From positions 130,200,665 to 130,264,664 of the forward strand of contig NC_088201.1 of the NCBI RefSeq assembly GCF_037126465.1: a stretch of 64,000 bases of DNA, given 5' to 3'. The position numbers and the translations under genes were made by a program. Position 1 is the stretch's first letter. Every line of letters begins with the position of its first letter. Below are positions 11,467 through 23,700 of this stretch, one piece after another. Below the pieces are notes generated by a model. It was not told the DNA's origin and ran no database searches. It saw only the letters and a program-made list of their open reading frames with translations. The stretch comes from Ornithodoros turicata (taxonomy: Eukaryota > Arthropoda > Arachnida > Ixodida > Argasidae).

Positions 11467-11526
11467 CTGACGCTAAATTGCCGTTATGGGAGGATTGTCT
11501 CGATGTCAACTTAACATGTCGTCCAC

Positions 11527-12060
11527 TTATACAATCACGTATAGCTGGGATCCGTTCACTATTTGGGTGTACAAACAGGGGTCTGCCTGGCTCCGTGTGA
11601 AGCCCGTTCCAAGTAGTACTTGATTGGCTTTGATGTTCCATGCCCTGGCAGCCTGTTTAAGTCCATACACCGACTTCTGAAGCTTACACACTAGATGTTC
11701 CTCCCCTGGAGCGACGAACCCTTCCGGTTGCTGCATATAAATGTCTTCTTCGATTTCGCCATTCAAAAACGCGGTTTTTACGTCGAAATGACGAACTCGC
11801 AGGTTCTCGGCAGCTGCGACTGTTAAAAGAATCCGCAGTGTGGTGAGCTTCGCGACTGGAGCAAACGTGGCATCATAGTCCTCTCCAAACCGCTGGGAGA
11901 ACGCCTGAGCGATCAGTCTTGCCTTGTAACGCTCAACGTTGCCATCTTTGTCCCGTTTAGTTTTAAAAATCCACTTGCAGCCGAAGGGCTGCTTGCCCTC
12001 CGGTAACTCTGCAAGAACCCAGGTGTTAAGCTGGTGAAGCTAAGCGATCTCATCGGCAGC
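11527..12060 (-). pseudogene. Copia reverse transcriptase core
   Basis: A continuous frame from about 12060 gives CKWIFKTKRDKDG, KARLIAQAFSQ, DYDATFAPVAKL, VKTAFLNGEIEEDIYMQQP and KQAARAWN. These are the classic copia RT blocks 1-5. The frame stops exactly where the active-site tyrosine should be: LYVIV is followed by TAA and then VDDM, so YVDD has become stop-VDD. The enzyme cannot be made full length. Confidence 0.9.
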
Positions 12061-12069
12061 AGCCTTTAT

Positions 12070-13378
12070 CTATTTGTCCTTGTCAGCAGCTGGCAGCTTC
12101 TGCATGTCCTTCCAGCTAACTGGATCGGGCGCGGATGCCGCACAGGCTACATAAGAAAGACGATCCGGAGGTACTCCTTTGTTGCTCCGACTCGAGCGCC
12201 GTGGTTGAACAGGACCATCCCCATCAGCTGCGGGAGCAACTCCATCTGCCACCAGAACATCCGCACCGGACCCTGGTACAACTCTGGCAGTCACCGGAAC
12301 ATGTCCAACGCTGTCACCGCGCAAGGGCAAGCTAGGAGGCGAAAGCTAGGCAGCTCCACTTCAACCTCAGCAGAAGACGACTGCTCCGAACGCTGTGTGC
12401 CCGGACACCGGAAAGCGGGTGATTCTCCACAGAACGCTTCCATGATCGGGCTTTCGTCAACGATCACACTGCGTGTCACTTTGACACTGTGACTACCCTT
12501 AAGAAGCACCCGGTACCCCTTCTGCGTATCGCTGAAGCCCACTAGCACACCCTCAAGAGCTCGAGCGTCCCATTTGTCTCGCTTCTCCTTAGGAACATGA
12601 AGATAGGCCGTGCTGCCAAACATGCGCAAGTGTTCCAGGTGGGGCTTCTTGCCAGTCCAGAGTTCTTTAGGAGTTTTCGATATCGCTTTGCTAGGCAGCC
12701 GGTTTTGAAGGTAGCAGGCAGTCGTAACAGCTTCGCCCCAATATAACTTTGGAAGGCCTGCCCCGAAAAGCATACTCCTTGCGCTCTCACAGAGTGTCCT
12801 GTCCTTTCTCTCGGCGACCCCATTCTGCCCTGGGTTGTACGGAACCGATGTCTGGAATGTTACACCGTACTTGCGTAGAAGAGCCTGTGTCTTACCACTG
12901 GTGTACTCTGTCCCATTATCGGCGCGAATTACCTGCGGATGCCGCCCAAACTTTGTGTGCATATCAGGGCCATGTACTCCTCCAGCTTTGCAGATACCTC
13001 GTCCTTAGATTTGAGCAAGTACAGGACAGTGTATCGTGAAAAATCGTCGATGAAAGTGAGGAAGTACTTGTTTTTGCTAGGCGTTAGAGTCCTCATAGGG
13101 CCGCAGACATCCGTGTGGACAAGCTGCAGAACAGCTCCCGCTCGCGACGAAGTCTGTTTAGGGAAGGATCCCCTCTTCATCTTTCCTTTGATAGGGCTGT
13201 TACAATTTACCAAGTGGTCGCAGTCGCCGATCAGGATCCCATCTGCCAAATCCTCCTGCTGTAAACGCTTGACTGCTACTGCGTCTCTATGCCCGAGACG
13301 AAGGTGCCATACGTGTACGCACTCTAGGCGACTAGACGACCGCGAGAGATTGGCAGCCGTAGTACTCAAAGTGGACAA
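12070..13378 (-). pseudogene. Copia integrase
   Basis: Two overlapping frames make up the integrase. 13378-12929 has the pre-integrase zinc region (WHLRLGH, then CDHLVNC) and the first acidic residues (VHTDVCGP, FIDDFSRY). 12962-12291 has RADNGTEY, NGVAERK, the second half of the catalytic core, and the copia GKKP-LEHLRMFG and LVGFSD-QKGYRV motifs. The rest to about 12070 is a low-complexity linker. A frameshift around 12940 separates the halves. This enzyme would insert the cDNA into the genome. Confidence 0.9.
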
Positions 13379-13395
13379 GCGATAGAGGCCATTTT

Positions 13396-13824
13396 CTATT
13401 CTTCCTTAGCCAACACCTCCTGCCTCCTAGTGACGATACAGTGGTCTCCTTGAAATGTCTCCATGTTGCCTTGTTGCGTGAGGCACTTGACAGACAGAAG
13501 ATTACTCTCGAGGGAGGGTACGTAGAGTACATTCTTCACCTTGACCGACTTGCACTTGGAGTCAGAAATGCGACACTGTAGAATGCCATCACCGATTCCA
13601 CGTGAAGAAATTCTCTGACCATTCGACACGGTAACAGTTTCTGCTGACTGATAATTCTCCATGAAGAAATTCCTGACGTTACACATGTGGCTGGTAGCGC
13701 CAGAGTCAACGTACCATGGTCTACCTGGCAATTCGGGAGCGGCGAGAAATGCAGTTTCGGACGATGACGAGCGGTCGGACGCTGCTGCCTTCGCGCGCTG
13801 CCGAGGCTTCCTGCGCCCCTTCAA
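13396..13824 (-). pseudogene. Copia aspartic protease
   Basis: The frame contains WYVDSGATSHM, the copia DSGA active site. It then gives GIGDGIL and VLYVPSLESNLLSV, the usual protease C-terminal and connector motifs. It is separated from gag by a frame change and ends at a stop before integrase, whereas intact copia Pol is continuous. Confidence 0.88.
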
Positions 13825-14494
13825 ACGGGGGAAACTTCAAAGTGACCTACCTTCTTGCAGTAGTAGCAATGCCTCCGGCCGGACGAAGGTTTCTTCGGTT
13901 GAAGGGCAGTTCCCGAACCAGACGCTGAACTACTTGATGCTCGCTTTTTCATATACTCGTCCACGAGTTTTCCTTTGACGTACTCCAGCGTCAGGTCGTC
14001 GTCAGGCCGTGCGTCCAGGGCTGTCACGAGCGCCTCGTAGCTCTCCCGGAGACCACTGAGCAAAAGAGCCGCTACCTGGAAATCCGTGGTCTCCTGTCCG
14101 ATCCCTCTCAGCCGCTCGACTAACTCCAAGGTACGCCTTATATACCCTTGCATGTCTTCGTCCTCCGCTGACTTGGATATTGGAGCTTCCTTAGCAGGTA
14201 GAGCTTATTACTAAGGTTTGCTCGCTCATGAAACTTGGGTAGCTCTTGCCACATCGCATTCGCTGAGCCGCAATTACAGATGTGCACAATCTGATTGTCA
14301 TCAACGCTGAGGCAAATCGTGCTCTGCGCTTTCTCATCGCCAGCCGTCCAGTCTGCAGAAGGTGTCTTTGGAGTAGGTCCGTCCACGTACGTCCACATTC
14401 CTTCCAGGGTCAGCAACATCTTCAATTTGAACTTCCAGACCTGATAATTGCAATCCGTGAGCCATGTAACCGTAAACTTGCTGCTGTCTCCCAT
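13821..14494 (-). pseudogene. Copia Gag
   Basis: The likely start is the methionine at 14494 (MGDSSKFTVTWL), shortly downstream of the primer-binding-like site. NYQVWKFKLKMLL and W-YVDG match the copia Gag N-terminus. The second frame (from 14153) has ELVERLRGIGQ, LLSGLRESYEALV and the start of a zinc knuckle (HCYYCKKVGHF). Its last cysteine is lost to a frame change. A shift near 14145 also breaks it. Confidence 0.88.
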
Positions 14495-14500
14495 ATCCAC

Positions 14501-14540
14501 AGTTCTAGCCCATAACCTGTGTTCTTTGCCCATAACCTGT
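14501..14540 (-). promoter_or_regulatory. Duplicated copia primer-binding-like site
   Basis: On the minus strand ACAGGTTATGGGC occurs twice, 20 bp apart, at the LTR boundary and again inside. Drosophila copia primes from an internal fragment of initiator tRNA-Met on a GGTTATGGGC sequence (from memory). The tandem copy is unusual. Confidence 0.6.
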
Positions 14541-14653
14541 GAGAAAGCAGTAAGCCTGGGAGCCAGCAACAGTGCGTGTGCACGGGACGGGTTTATTCAG
14601 AAAGTTGGGCAGGTGCGCCAGAATGGGTGCGCATGCAACGAGGTTAGCCTACA
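14538..14653 (-). repeat. Copia 5' LTR
   Basis: It matches 10435-10564 from GCTAACCTCGTTGCATGCGC to CTTTCTC but lacks about 14 bp just inside the TGT terminus. The 5' LTR would supply the promoter. Confidence 0.8.
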
Positions 14654-15420
14654 GGATTAAACTGACTTCGGCGCCCGTGTTAATCAGCAAACGGCGCCGG
14701 GATACAGGGTCACGAATGAAGAAAGGCGGCACGTAGAAATGGTTGCTGAAGGAGGTCCGCACGCCGCCATCAGTGACTCCCCGAGTGGTTTCCCGGCCAC
14801 AAGCACGGAGGTTTGCAGTTCCGCGAGCTGGCGCCGAACGACCGGGGAAACCAGCATAAATCCGTGGGGTCTTCGTCTACACGGGCGGTGAGGTGCGACG
14901 AGGACGTCGAGGGGAATGAGAACGGCGCCGACGGTGCTCCTGGCGCGGAGTTCGCTCTTCAGAGATGTCCTGTGTGCCGGGTAGAACGGCAGCCAAAAGA
15001 GCGGTCATGTCGTGAACATCCGACCGCAGCTAGTCAAGAGCGTGCGGAGCAGTGGAGGGGTTCGGAGAAGGCGTAGAACGCTGAGAGGCTCAGGCTGCCT
15101 CACTGTGGCAATGGTTGGCACGACTTCCATAGTTTTGCAGCAAGTTCGGCAATAGACAGGTTAATAGCGGTGGCTAGCAGCATCTGAACCGTTGCAGGAA
15201 GAGGCTGAAGAAGGAGTTCCTTGAGAACCGGTTCGTCTTTTGACGCAGCGCGGGCTCCCAAAAGTTTCACCAGATGCGGAGAAACTGCGACGGCCTCCTG
15301 TCGCCGAGGTCTTCAGCGGAAAGAAGCTGTTGGAGGCGCTAACGCTCCGAAGCCATTGTGCGTTCAATAATGGACGCTTTGAGCTGGTCGTATGGTGTAG
15401 AACGTGGCGGAGCACAGATG
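14654..15420 (-). pseudogene. Ty3/gypsy Gag C-terminus and protease active site
   Basis: Reading leftward from 15420: LIICAPPRSTPYDQLK, then QRLQQLLSAEDLGDRRPSQF. After a frame change it gives ELFLQRF-type leucine-rich sequence and IAELAAKL. These are the conserved capsid motifs of arthropod gypsy Gag (PYD-LK, QLL-AEELGDRKPSQLL). Near 14735-14660 RDPVSRRRLLINTGAEVSL is the protease start, with the catalytic DTGA changed to NTGA. The frame is cut by the copia element at 14653 and resumes at 10434. Confidence 0.82.
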
Positions 15421-15640
15421 ATTAGAGCTGAGCGCGGGTGCGGATATACCCGCTGGTACACGCAGTTACCCGCACATCGTCACGATTTGCGTGTAGGAAT
15501 TCGCGATTGGTGCGGGTAATGCGTATACCCGCTTTACCCGCTCTCCATAGCCAACTAAGTGATCCCTCTGTGTCACACGCGAGCTCAGGTCCCCTATGTC
15601 GTTGGCCATATAAATCCATGAGCCAGACTGCAGCAGGCAA
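15421..15640. mobile_element. GCGGGT-rich DNA element, left end (candidate)
   Basis: A cluster of GCGGGT/ACCCGC words lies at 15430-15545, directly abutting the gypsy gag frame. A matching cluster (TGCGGGTGCGGGT and similar) lies at 24255-24345, abutting the gypsy 5' end. I infer these are the two ends of one DNA transposon with subterminal repeats, now separated by later insertions. No terminal inverted repeat or duplication was proven. Confidence 0.4.
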
Positions 15641-17472
15641 ATGCTAGCGGGCGAGTTCGATTATTATTCTTTTATTATTCTGCTCGGTGTTAAAAGTGCA
15701 ATATGTTCGCGTCCCATTGCTGTGCCTGGTGACATTGAAATGGTTTGGTGTATGCGTATGCTTGGGCCACAATATGTGAAGGTACTAGTCTGTGTATGTT
15801 ACCGATCCTCCGATGATAGCTGTTTTGTTACTAAATTCCACGATGCACTCTCATTTGTCGTGCGCAGTTTTCGTGTGCATAAAGTTGTTCTCCTTGGTGA
15901 TTTTAATTATCCGGATATTGACTGGAGTTAACGTTTACCAACCCAAAGCTCCCAACTCATGTAGCTCTGAGTTCTGTGAATTGTGCTTAACGTTTGACCT
16001 CAAACAACTGGTTACTGAACGAACACGCATTTGCGAATCACGTGAGAGTATTCTTGGCCTCATGCTTGCATCACCAGAGTTATTTTCTTCACTTACATTT
16101 CTCGATGGTCTTAGTGATCACATGATTATACACGGTTTTGTAAACCTCCCTCGAGCTCAACACAAATCTAGAAGCATTGAAATAAGAGGCTATAATAGAG
16201 GCAACTACGATGGCATAAACCGGGAACTCTAACTTTCTGGAGAGTTTTTCTGAGGTATGTCACATCCGCTCTGTCCAGGAAAACTGGTCAGCGTTTAAGG
16301 CTATCTTAAACTGCTTAACCGAGCGTTATGTGCCAAATATTACTATCAGACCATGTGAAAGTGCTCCGTGGTACACGCGCCAATTAAAGCGCTTAGGAAA
16401 TAAGAAAAAGCGAGCCTACCGGAAAGCAAGGATGCGTTGTAGTATAGCTTCTTGGGATGCGTACAAGATAGCTTCAAGCGAATATATGAGAGCTATGAAG
16501 GAAGCAAAGGAAATTTTCTTCAAACCCACCCTTCCTGCCCTTCTGAATAGTAACCCCCAAAAATTTTGGAAAATTATCATCCCCGCCCACGACTCTGTTA
16601 CTCAACTGAAAAATGACTCTGGTGATGATGTTACTGCTGAAGAAAGCGCCTCCACGCTCAATAGTTATTTCACCTCAGTGTTTGTTGTTGAAACCACATT
16701 GCACCTTCCTTCACCTGATCCTGTAAGCGATATAACTATGTCACCTATTTCCATTTTTCCAGCTGGCACTGTAAAGCTCATAGAGTCCCTGAAGTCATCT
16801 TCATCACCTGGCCTTGACATGATTAACTCCAAAATACTGAAAAGCACCCGACATACTTCTAGTCATATCTTATCCCTTATCTTTAACCAATGTCTACAAG
16901 TTGGGGAGGTTCCAATGGATTGGCGCCAAGCGAAAGTCATTCCCATTCCAAAGAGCGAATATCTTTCTGATCCCTCTAACTTCAGACGCATCTCATTGCC
17001 TAGCATCCTGTGCAAGCTGTTGGAGCATATCATTAACTCTCATATTGCCAAGCACCTCGAACGCATTAACTTCATTTCGAAAACCAGCATTGTTTCAGAA
17101 AGGGGTTCTCTTGTGAAACCCAGCTGGTCGAATTCGTCCATGACATTCAAATGTCACTTGACAACAGGGGTCGTACAGACTCGATTTTTTATTTTTTTTT
17201 AAAGCCTTTGACACCGTTCCCCACTCTCGACTTCTATACTAACTTGCGTCACTAAACATCGACCCCGTGGCCCTTGACTTTATCGGTGCATTTTTATCAC
17301 GCAGAAGACAGACAGTTTTTGCTAACGATACCTTGTCAGAGTTTCTCCCTGTCTCATCACGCATACCCCAAGGATCCGTCCTAGGACCACTTCTTTTCCT
17401 CATATACATTAATGATCTACTCCAATCCCTTTCTTGTTCCGTCCGTCTATTTGCTGACGACTGTGTCATTTA
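15641..17472 (+). pseudogene. Jockey/CR1-group LINE, endonuclease and RT (5' part)
   Basis: The first frame has the endonuclease segment MVWCMRM, VLVCVCYRSSDD, VLLGDFNYPDIDWS. A second frame continues with ELCLTFDLKQLV, LGLMLASPELF and GLSDHM. The usual LDLMLTS aspartate reads glycine. From 16330 the RT follows: APWYTRQLKRLGNKKKRAYR, SSSPGLDMINSKIL, AKVIPIPKS and NFRRISLPSILCKLLE. After more frameshifts near 17200 come RIPQGSVLGPLLFLIYIND and RLFADDCVIYL. The LINE is interrupted right after the FADD active site by another element and resumes at 19921. Confidence 0.88.
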
Positions 17473-19920
17473 TCTAAGAAAAAAAGGTGGAATTTTCTAC
17501 CTTTTGGGGTAGAAGTGTGTTGTCACAGATTCTCAACCCTTTTGGGGTAGAAAGTGAGGGGTAGAAACACTTCTACCCCTTTATTTCTACCACACTGGTG
17601 GAACAGTTCTACCCCTGAGTGTGAAGAGAATTCTACCCTGTTAGTGGCAAAATTCTGCCCCTACATGGTTAACTGTTATTCCTCTGGGGGGGTCTATCTT
17701 TTCTCTCCATATGGAAGACACCTCTACCCCAAGGATGAGAAATATCTGCCCGTCTTGATGCCAAATTTTCAACCATTCCCGGAAGACAGTTCTACCGTGA
17801 GTAGGACTGTTCTCCCTTATTGGAAGATAATTTTTTACCCGCAATGGTAAGAATGTCTGCTATTATTCGTGCTGTGCCTACCGGTGGCATATCTCTACCC
17901 GTAAAGACGGGGCATTTAGACCTTGTAGGGAAATATTTACTCCGCCTTTCATGAAGGACGTCTGCCCTTTTGAGAAGAACTTGACGTACAGTATTTGTGT
18001 GGATAAGATAGAATATACACGTAGACAACTGTTACTGATCACAGCATTTTATTAGCACGTCACAATTGGAATCGTACACTTGCGCTTACCAATGCGAAAG
18101 GTACATCCATTTTGAAGAAGCCTGAGCACGGAGACACGAAAGAAAACACGACACAACACAGACGACTCCATTGTTGCATCCATCAGACTGCACATCACTT
18201 GCAGGGACTTGTACATAAATTCCACATGCATGCACCATAACAAGGGCATCGGGATAACTTGTGAGGGCTTGACGTTTCACACTACTGTGTCGCTCTAAAT
18301 ACACACGAATCTCCGCTCGGTGTGTAATATCTGCCCGGAGGAACACATGGCAGGACGAATGATTTCAACTGAAATGTAAATGGCATTAATAGAGCATTTA
18401 AGATAAGCGATAAATAATAACGACGGTACATGTTTCACTTCTGAGAAATATGTTTACATGTGTGATTCCCCTCAGAAATAAGCATGCAAAAAGAAGAAGG
18501 CTACCTCGGCAGTGGACAAAAGCCAAGAAAGAATAAATAAATAACACAGCGCACATCTAAAAAACCATGACTCGAGCGATGGGTGCCTTCTCCCATCAAA
18601 CCGTGGCTCACCGTATGTTATGGCTCGGTTTCTTCACTTTCGAAGTGGATCCTGTAATCACATCCGGCGGGCGCTGATAAGGTGCCGTGCTAAAGTTGTC
18701 ATGGTGACCTGCGTGTATTACACAAACGCATTTGCTCATATTGCAGTTTCATAGGATGCTGAAAAAGTGTCAGACGACATGCCGGTCAACCCGAACACGC
18801 AATGCGCAAAACACATCTGATCACTGCATATAAGACGCTCGGGAAGAAAAATCTTGAATATCAAAATTACTCACCTGATTTTGTCCTAACTCCACCTTGC
18901 TTATGTTCATACCATTGCAGCTGAACCGATAACACCTTCCACCATGCAGATGCGAATACCCGACGCAGCATAGCCATTAGGCCGCACGCATGGCCTTCGG
19001 TGCAGCAATGTCCACGTGCAAACCGACAGTCTGACACTTTCAGCGTTCGTCTCTATACTGACCCCTTTTACACAATCAGCGATTCCGCGCAAGCGCAGAC
19101 ACTCTGTGTTTGGTCGCTCTGGCTAATCTCTTGAACAGTGACCTCGAAGCTGGACCAAACGCCTTTGTGCGCAGGATTAGTAACTCTCAACTCCATTTAC
19201 ACTTCCATTAGAGACCCTGCTACGAAACACACAAAAAGAAAAAAGAGTCACTTGAACCCTAATACAGAGCCGTATATAGAGAGAGTTTGGCCATCTTTTG
19301 ATCTTTTGCCGCTTCACGGGCGGAGCCTGTTTTGACGTCAGAGTCGGTGTTGCACCCCCAAAAAGCCTGAATCCAAGCGAAATCCGCTTATCAGCCAGCA
19401 GGTAGGCGCCATCTTGATGCAGTTCACCGGCTGGTCGGCATGTACTTTTGTCGCGCTCAATGTAATCTACCAGAGTCGCCGGCTTATGGCCCACAGGCGC
19501 CTGTGAAATGGGGGCTTTGTTACCAAACTGAAAGGATTCAAGGACGAAGGGGTCTCGAAGGACGCGGTACGCACGTGTCTTCCCCCTTGCATCGCTTCCC
19601 CTTGACCAACGCTTTGCATCAACATGGCGTCGGCGACCGGTTGACGACTGGACAACAATTGAGCGCGGCGAGGGAGGTCGTTCAGCCGTGACGTCGCATG
19701 ACGCGGTTCAAGTTAGGCTCCTCCTAATGGCCAAACTCTCTCTATAAACGGCTCTGCCCTAATAGTGACAAGATTGCCACAGTGGTTTTACCGTTAGGGG
19801 GAGAGAGTTGAGCAAAAGGGCTGAAACAGCACAACTTCAACCTGCAGTCGGTAGAGGGAAAATAGGTCGGGGAGAACTGTTGCGCTTCTACCCGTTTTCA
19901 ACCTTTTTTTCTTAGAGTGT
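17473..19920. mobile_element. DNA element with TTCTACCCC subterminal repeats, inserted in the LINE
   Basis: The ends are inverted: the left reads TCTAAGAAAAAAAGGTGGAA, and the complement of the right reads ACACTCTAAGAAAAAAAGG followed by TTGAAA. The left 400 bp is packed with both orientations of TTCTACCCC/GGGGTAGAA, at least ten times with variants. Similar words recur near the right end. No transposase or other protein is visible between. It interrupts the RT frame just after CVIYL. No clear target duplication is seen and the first bases of the left end look lost. Confidence 0.68.
19265..19756. mobile_element. hAT-type MITE with perfect 8-bp target duplication
   Basis: A 492-bp non-coding element flanked by CCCTAATA on both sides (19257-19264, 19757-19764). 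The inverted ends are about 31 bp and begin CAGAGCCGT-TATAGAGAGA, continuing into GTTTGGCCAT. An 8-bp duplication with CAG-starting ends is diagnostic of hAT-superfamily movement. It is nested within the TTCTACCCC element, so it arrived later. A related end occurs at 48200. Confidence 0.92.
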
Positions 19921-20706
19921 AGTGCCCATTCAAAATGATCTTTTTACAATTTCTCGGTGGTGCAAAACATGGCTCGTGTCACTAAATGTTTCGAAATGCA
20001 AAATTATGACTTTTACACGTTCTCAAACTAGTCCGAACCCATCCTACTCATTTAACAACACTCAGGTCTCATGCGTTTCAACATATAAGTATCTGGGGCT
20101 GAATTCGGATTCGAGTATGCGTTGGGCACTTCATATCCAAAAAGTCGTCGCCGACGCCAATAGGAGCCTCGGGTATCTTCGTAGGCCCCTTGTGCTTGCA
20201 CCACCTCATGTAAAACTGCTTTCATACCATGCATTCGTGCTGCCCGAACTCGAATACGCATCGGCCATATCGGATCCCCATCAAGAGTACTTAATTCAAG
20301 CATTAGAGTCAGTTCAATACAGGGCGATGCGCTTCATTACATCCAACTATTCTAGAGACGTAGGCGTTTCACTTATAAAGAATAACCTTCACGTTGAGCT
20401 TATCTCGTCAAGACGGTTAATAGCCAGGCTGTGCCTCTTCCATAAAATTTATCACAACACAAACCCTCGCGATCGTCTTCTAGTCCCTGCTAACTACATT
20501 TCATCTCATCTGGACCACATCTATAAGATTAAGCTACCCCATTGTAACACCACTTCCTTTCTAAAATCATTCTTTCCTAAAACAATTAGTGACTGGAATC
20601 TCTTGCCTGAACATGTTGCTTGTACACATGACCCTGCTGATTTTAAGGCCGCCCTCCTCCAATCCAGGGCTTTAGGGTCATCATGCTCTTCCCATGGTGC
20701 ACTTGG
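19921..20706 (+). pseudogene. LINE reverse transcriptase C-terminal part
   Basis: This continues the LINE after the insertion. VPIQNDLFTISRWCKTWLV and SLNVSKCKIMTFTRS are the conserved sequence after FADD. STYKYLGLNSDSSMRW and LPELEYASAISDP follow. SDWNLLPEHVA and DPADFKAALL mark the usual end of Jockey/CR1-type Pol. About ten codons are missing at the junction. The frame from 19922 to about 20690 is open, so this half is better preserved than the first. Confidence 0.88.
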
Positions 20707-23700
20707 TAGGGCGTTGTTTCCAATGCAGCCCCCAATAGACGTATTATCTCCGATGAATACAAGGATTAGCCATTGTGTAGGGTACACCACGAGGGGGCGC
20801 TACGAGCGACGCTTCACTACTGGGGCCGCTGCTGTCGCATTCCGCGGATGACGTCATTGCTCCTTCGGGGAGCATGGTGAGAGATAGCGGCACGCATGGG
20901 ATGGAGATGCGAAATAGAGCGCCCTTGTGCAAGGCTGGGGGGGGGGGGGGGGTGCTGCGAGCGATAGGACAGCCACTCTCGGTGGCGGCTCTCCACGGCG
21001 TTGTCATGGCCTCGTGACCGTGATACATGGCGTCGGCGGCAAAGGATTTTGGGTCCAGCGTTGTGTACCAGTCTTTGAGCGAGTTTATATTAATCTCACT
21101 CCTTTTAGTGTTCAACTGATGGTTGTTGTTTGAAAGCTCAATTGCTATGCTATGAGATTGGGGTGTAGGGCACGCATGCGACAATATAAATAAATTAATA
21201 TAAACAATAGGACGCGCACGATAAGTTACGCCATATTATTCTTCACGTGTTGTTACACTTTACATGATAAAGGCACTTTCGCGAACCAGTCCGTTCACAA
21301 ACAGCCGTGTGCATCCCGTCGTGTATATATTAGACATGGATACTTTCCTTTTAATTGCCTAATAACGCTTTTGCGACACGAGCGCGTATATTAGCAGGCT
21401 CCAGATTTGCGCAATATTATTTTTATTTTGGTGATGGTGTGTATGTTCAGACAAGAGTGGAGGAAATTTGGTCCTATTTGCTTTATGTATTTATTCACTT
21501 CAGCATATCATTCTCACACACTACTTTAAATTTACTTAGCGGTTAGTAGTAGTGCAGTATAAGCAATTTAGCACACTACAGTGCTGTAAAACATATTGTA
21601 AGCCCCTTCTGGTTGCAGAATCACTGGGTGAATATCAGTAAAATTTTAGTGCATTCCTTTCTGTGGTGGTCACTGTCACTAATAGGGATTCAGTTAGGCG
21701 TTGTGGCAATTCCAATGTAAACAGTCGTCTGCTATATTGGAAAGTGAGTGATTAGATTACAGCCAAAAAAGTATCAATAAACATGATACCTTCTACAATA
21801 CCATCTGTGACTCATTAATGTCAGTATGACAAGGTATGAAGAAATATTAACGTAGTGCATGTTATCCAAAGCAAGTTCTTCCACATCCCCCCATGTACAG
21901 ACACTCAGAAAAAAAAGGGGTCTTAGGTTTGCCTCTCGTAACATAGTTTAACTACATAAATGCAGACATGTGCAATCAAACACATTTGCAAGGAATGCAT
22001 CATGATTATTGCAGTTGCAACCAGTCATGTCAGTAGGTCATGCACACCTTATTTTTGAAATTTGTTAAACATCTCCACATCTTTTATATTCAGCGTGCTG
22101 GACAGCTAGTGCGCAACACGAAATATCGAGTCTAAACCTGAGCCAGTATGGGGTCATGGACACACCGGTGTAACATGAGCAACAATAAGGCAGATGACAT
22201 GTCAAGAGGTTGCAAACCGCTGTTCCATCTTGCACATTTGTCATGCTCATCTAGGTATTTTTGAAATTTCTTAAACATCTCCACATCTTTTATATTCAAC
22301 GTGCTGAACATCTTAGTGTGCATCCTGCAAACAGTTTGTATCAATATTAGGTAATTTCATCAGAGAAGCTACATGCGCAGAGGCAAACCCAATACCTTTT
22401 TTTTTTTTCTGAGTGTCTGTGTGTGTTGGGGGGATGTGGAAGAAATTGCTCCGGATAGCATGCACTATGTTAACATTTATTCATCCTATTCATATTCCAA
22501 ATTTCCAAAATACCTATGTTCATGACAAATGTGCAAGATGGTGCAGTTTGCAACTTGTTTACATGCCGTCTGCCTTATTGTTGCTCATGTTGCTCCGGTG
22601 TGTTCATGACCTCATATTGGCTCAGGTTTCGACTCGATATCTGGTGTTGCACACTAGTTGTCCAGTACGTTGAATATAAAAATTGTGGAGATGTTTAAGA
22701 AATTTCAAAAATGCCTAGATGAGCATGACAAATGTGCAAGATGGAACAGAGATTTGCAACCGGTTGACATGTCATCTCCCTTATGTTTGAGAAATTTCAA
22801 AAACACCAAGGTGTGCATGACCTACTGACATGACTGTTGCAACTGCAATAATCGTCATGCTTTCCTTGCAAATGTGTTTGATTGCACATATCTGCGTTTG
22901 TGTAGTTAAATTATGTTATCAGAGGCAAACCCAAGACCCGTTTTTTTTTTTTTGTTTTTTTTTTCTGAGTGTGTGTACATAGAGGGATGTGGAAGAACTT
23001 GCTTTGGATAACATGCACTACGTTAACATGTCTTCATACCTTGTCATACTGACATTTAGGAATCACAGATGGTATTGTAGAAGGTATCATGTTTATTGTT
23101 TTTTTTTTACTATAATCACTCACTTTCCAATATAGCAGATGACTGTCTACATTGGAATTGCCATAACGCTTAACTGAATCCCTATTAGTGACAGTGACCA
23201 CCACAGAAAGGAAGGCACTAAAATTTTACTGATATCCACCCAGTGATTCTGCAACCATAAGGTGCTTACAATATATCTTACAGCACTGTATTGTGCTAAA
23301 TTGCTTATACTGCAGTATTACTAACCGCTAATTAAATTTAAAGTAGTATGTGAGAATGATATAATGAAGTGAATAAATATATAAAGCAAATAGGAACAAC
23401 TTTCCTCCACTGTTGTCTCAACATGTGCACCATCACCAAAATAATATTGCGCAATCCTGGAGCCTGCTAACGCGCTCGAGTCGCAAAAGCGTTATTAGGC
23501 AATTAAAAGGAAAGTATCTAAGTCTAATATACACACGATGGGATGCATACGGCTGTTTGTGAACACACTGGTTCGCGAAAGTGCCTTTATAATGTAAAGT
23601 GTAGCAACACGTGAAGAATAATGTGGCGTAACTTATCGTGCACGTCCTATTGTTTATATTAATTTATTTATATTGTCGTATGCCGCATGCTTTACGTACA

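Larger units (their letters stand above)
10435..14653 (-). mobile_element. Ty1/copia retrotransposon, full-length but decayed
   Basis: LTRs at 10435-10564 and 14538-14653 flank a gag-PR-IN-RT-RNaseH region in the copia order, all on the minus strand. The element sits inside a gypsy protease reading frame. The flanking bases GTATT and GGATT are a likely imperfect 5-bp target duplication. Frameshifts and at least one stop (in the RT active site) make it non-functional. The primer-binding-like GGTTATGGGC adjoining the 5' LTR resembles the internal initiator-tRNA site used by Drosophila copia. Confidence 0.9.

Noticed and set aside
14813..15076. 87-codon plus-strand frame with charged residues
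   Set aside because: It is the antisense of the gypsy Gag-protease region.
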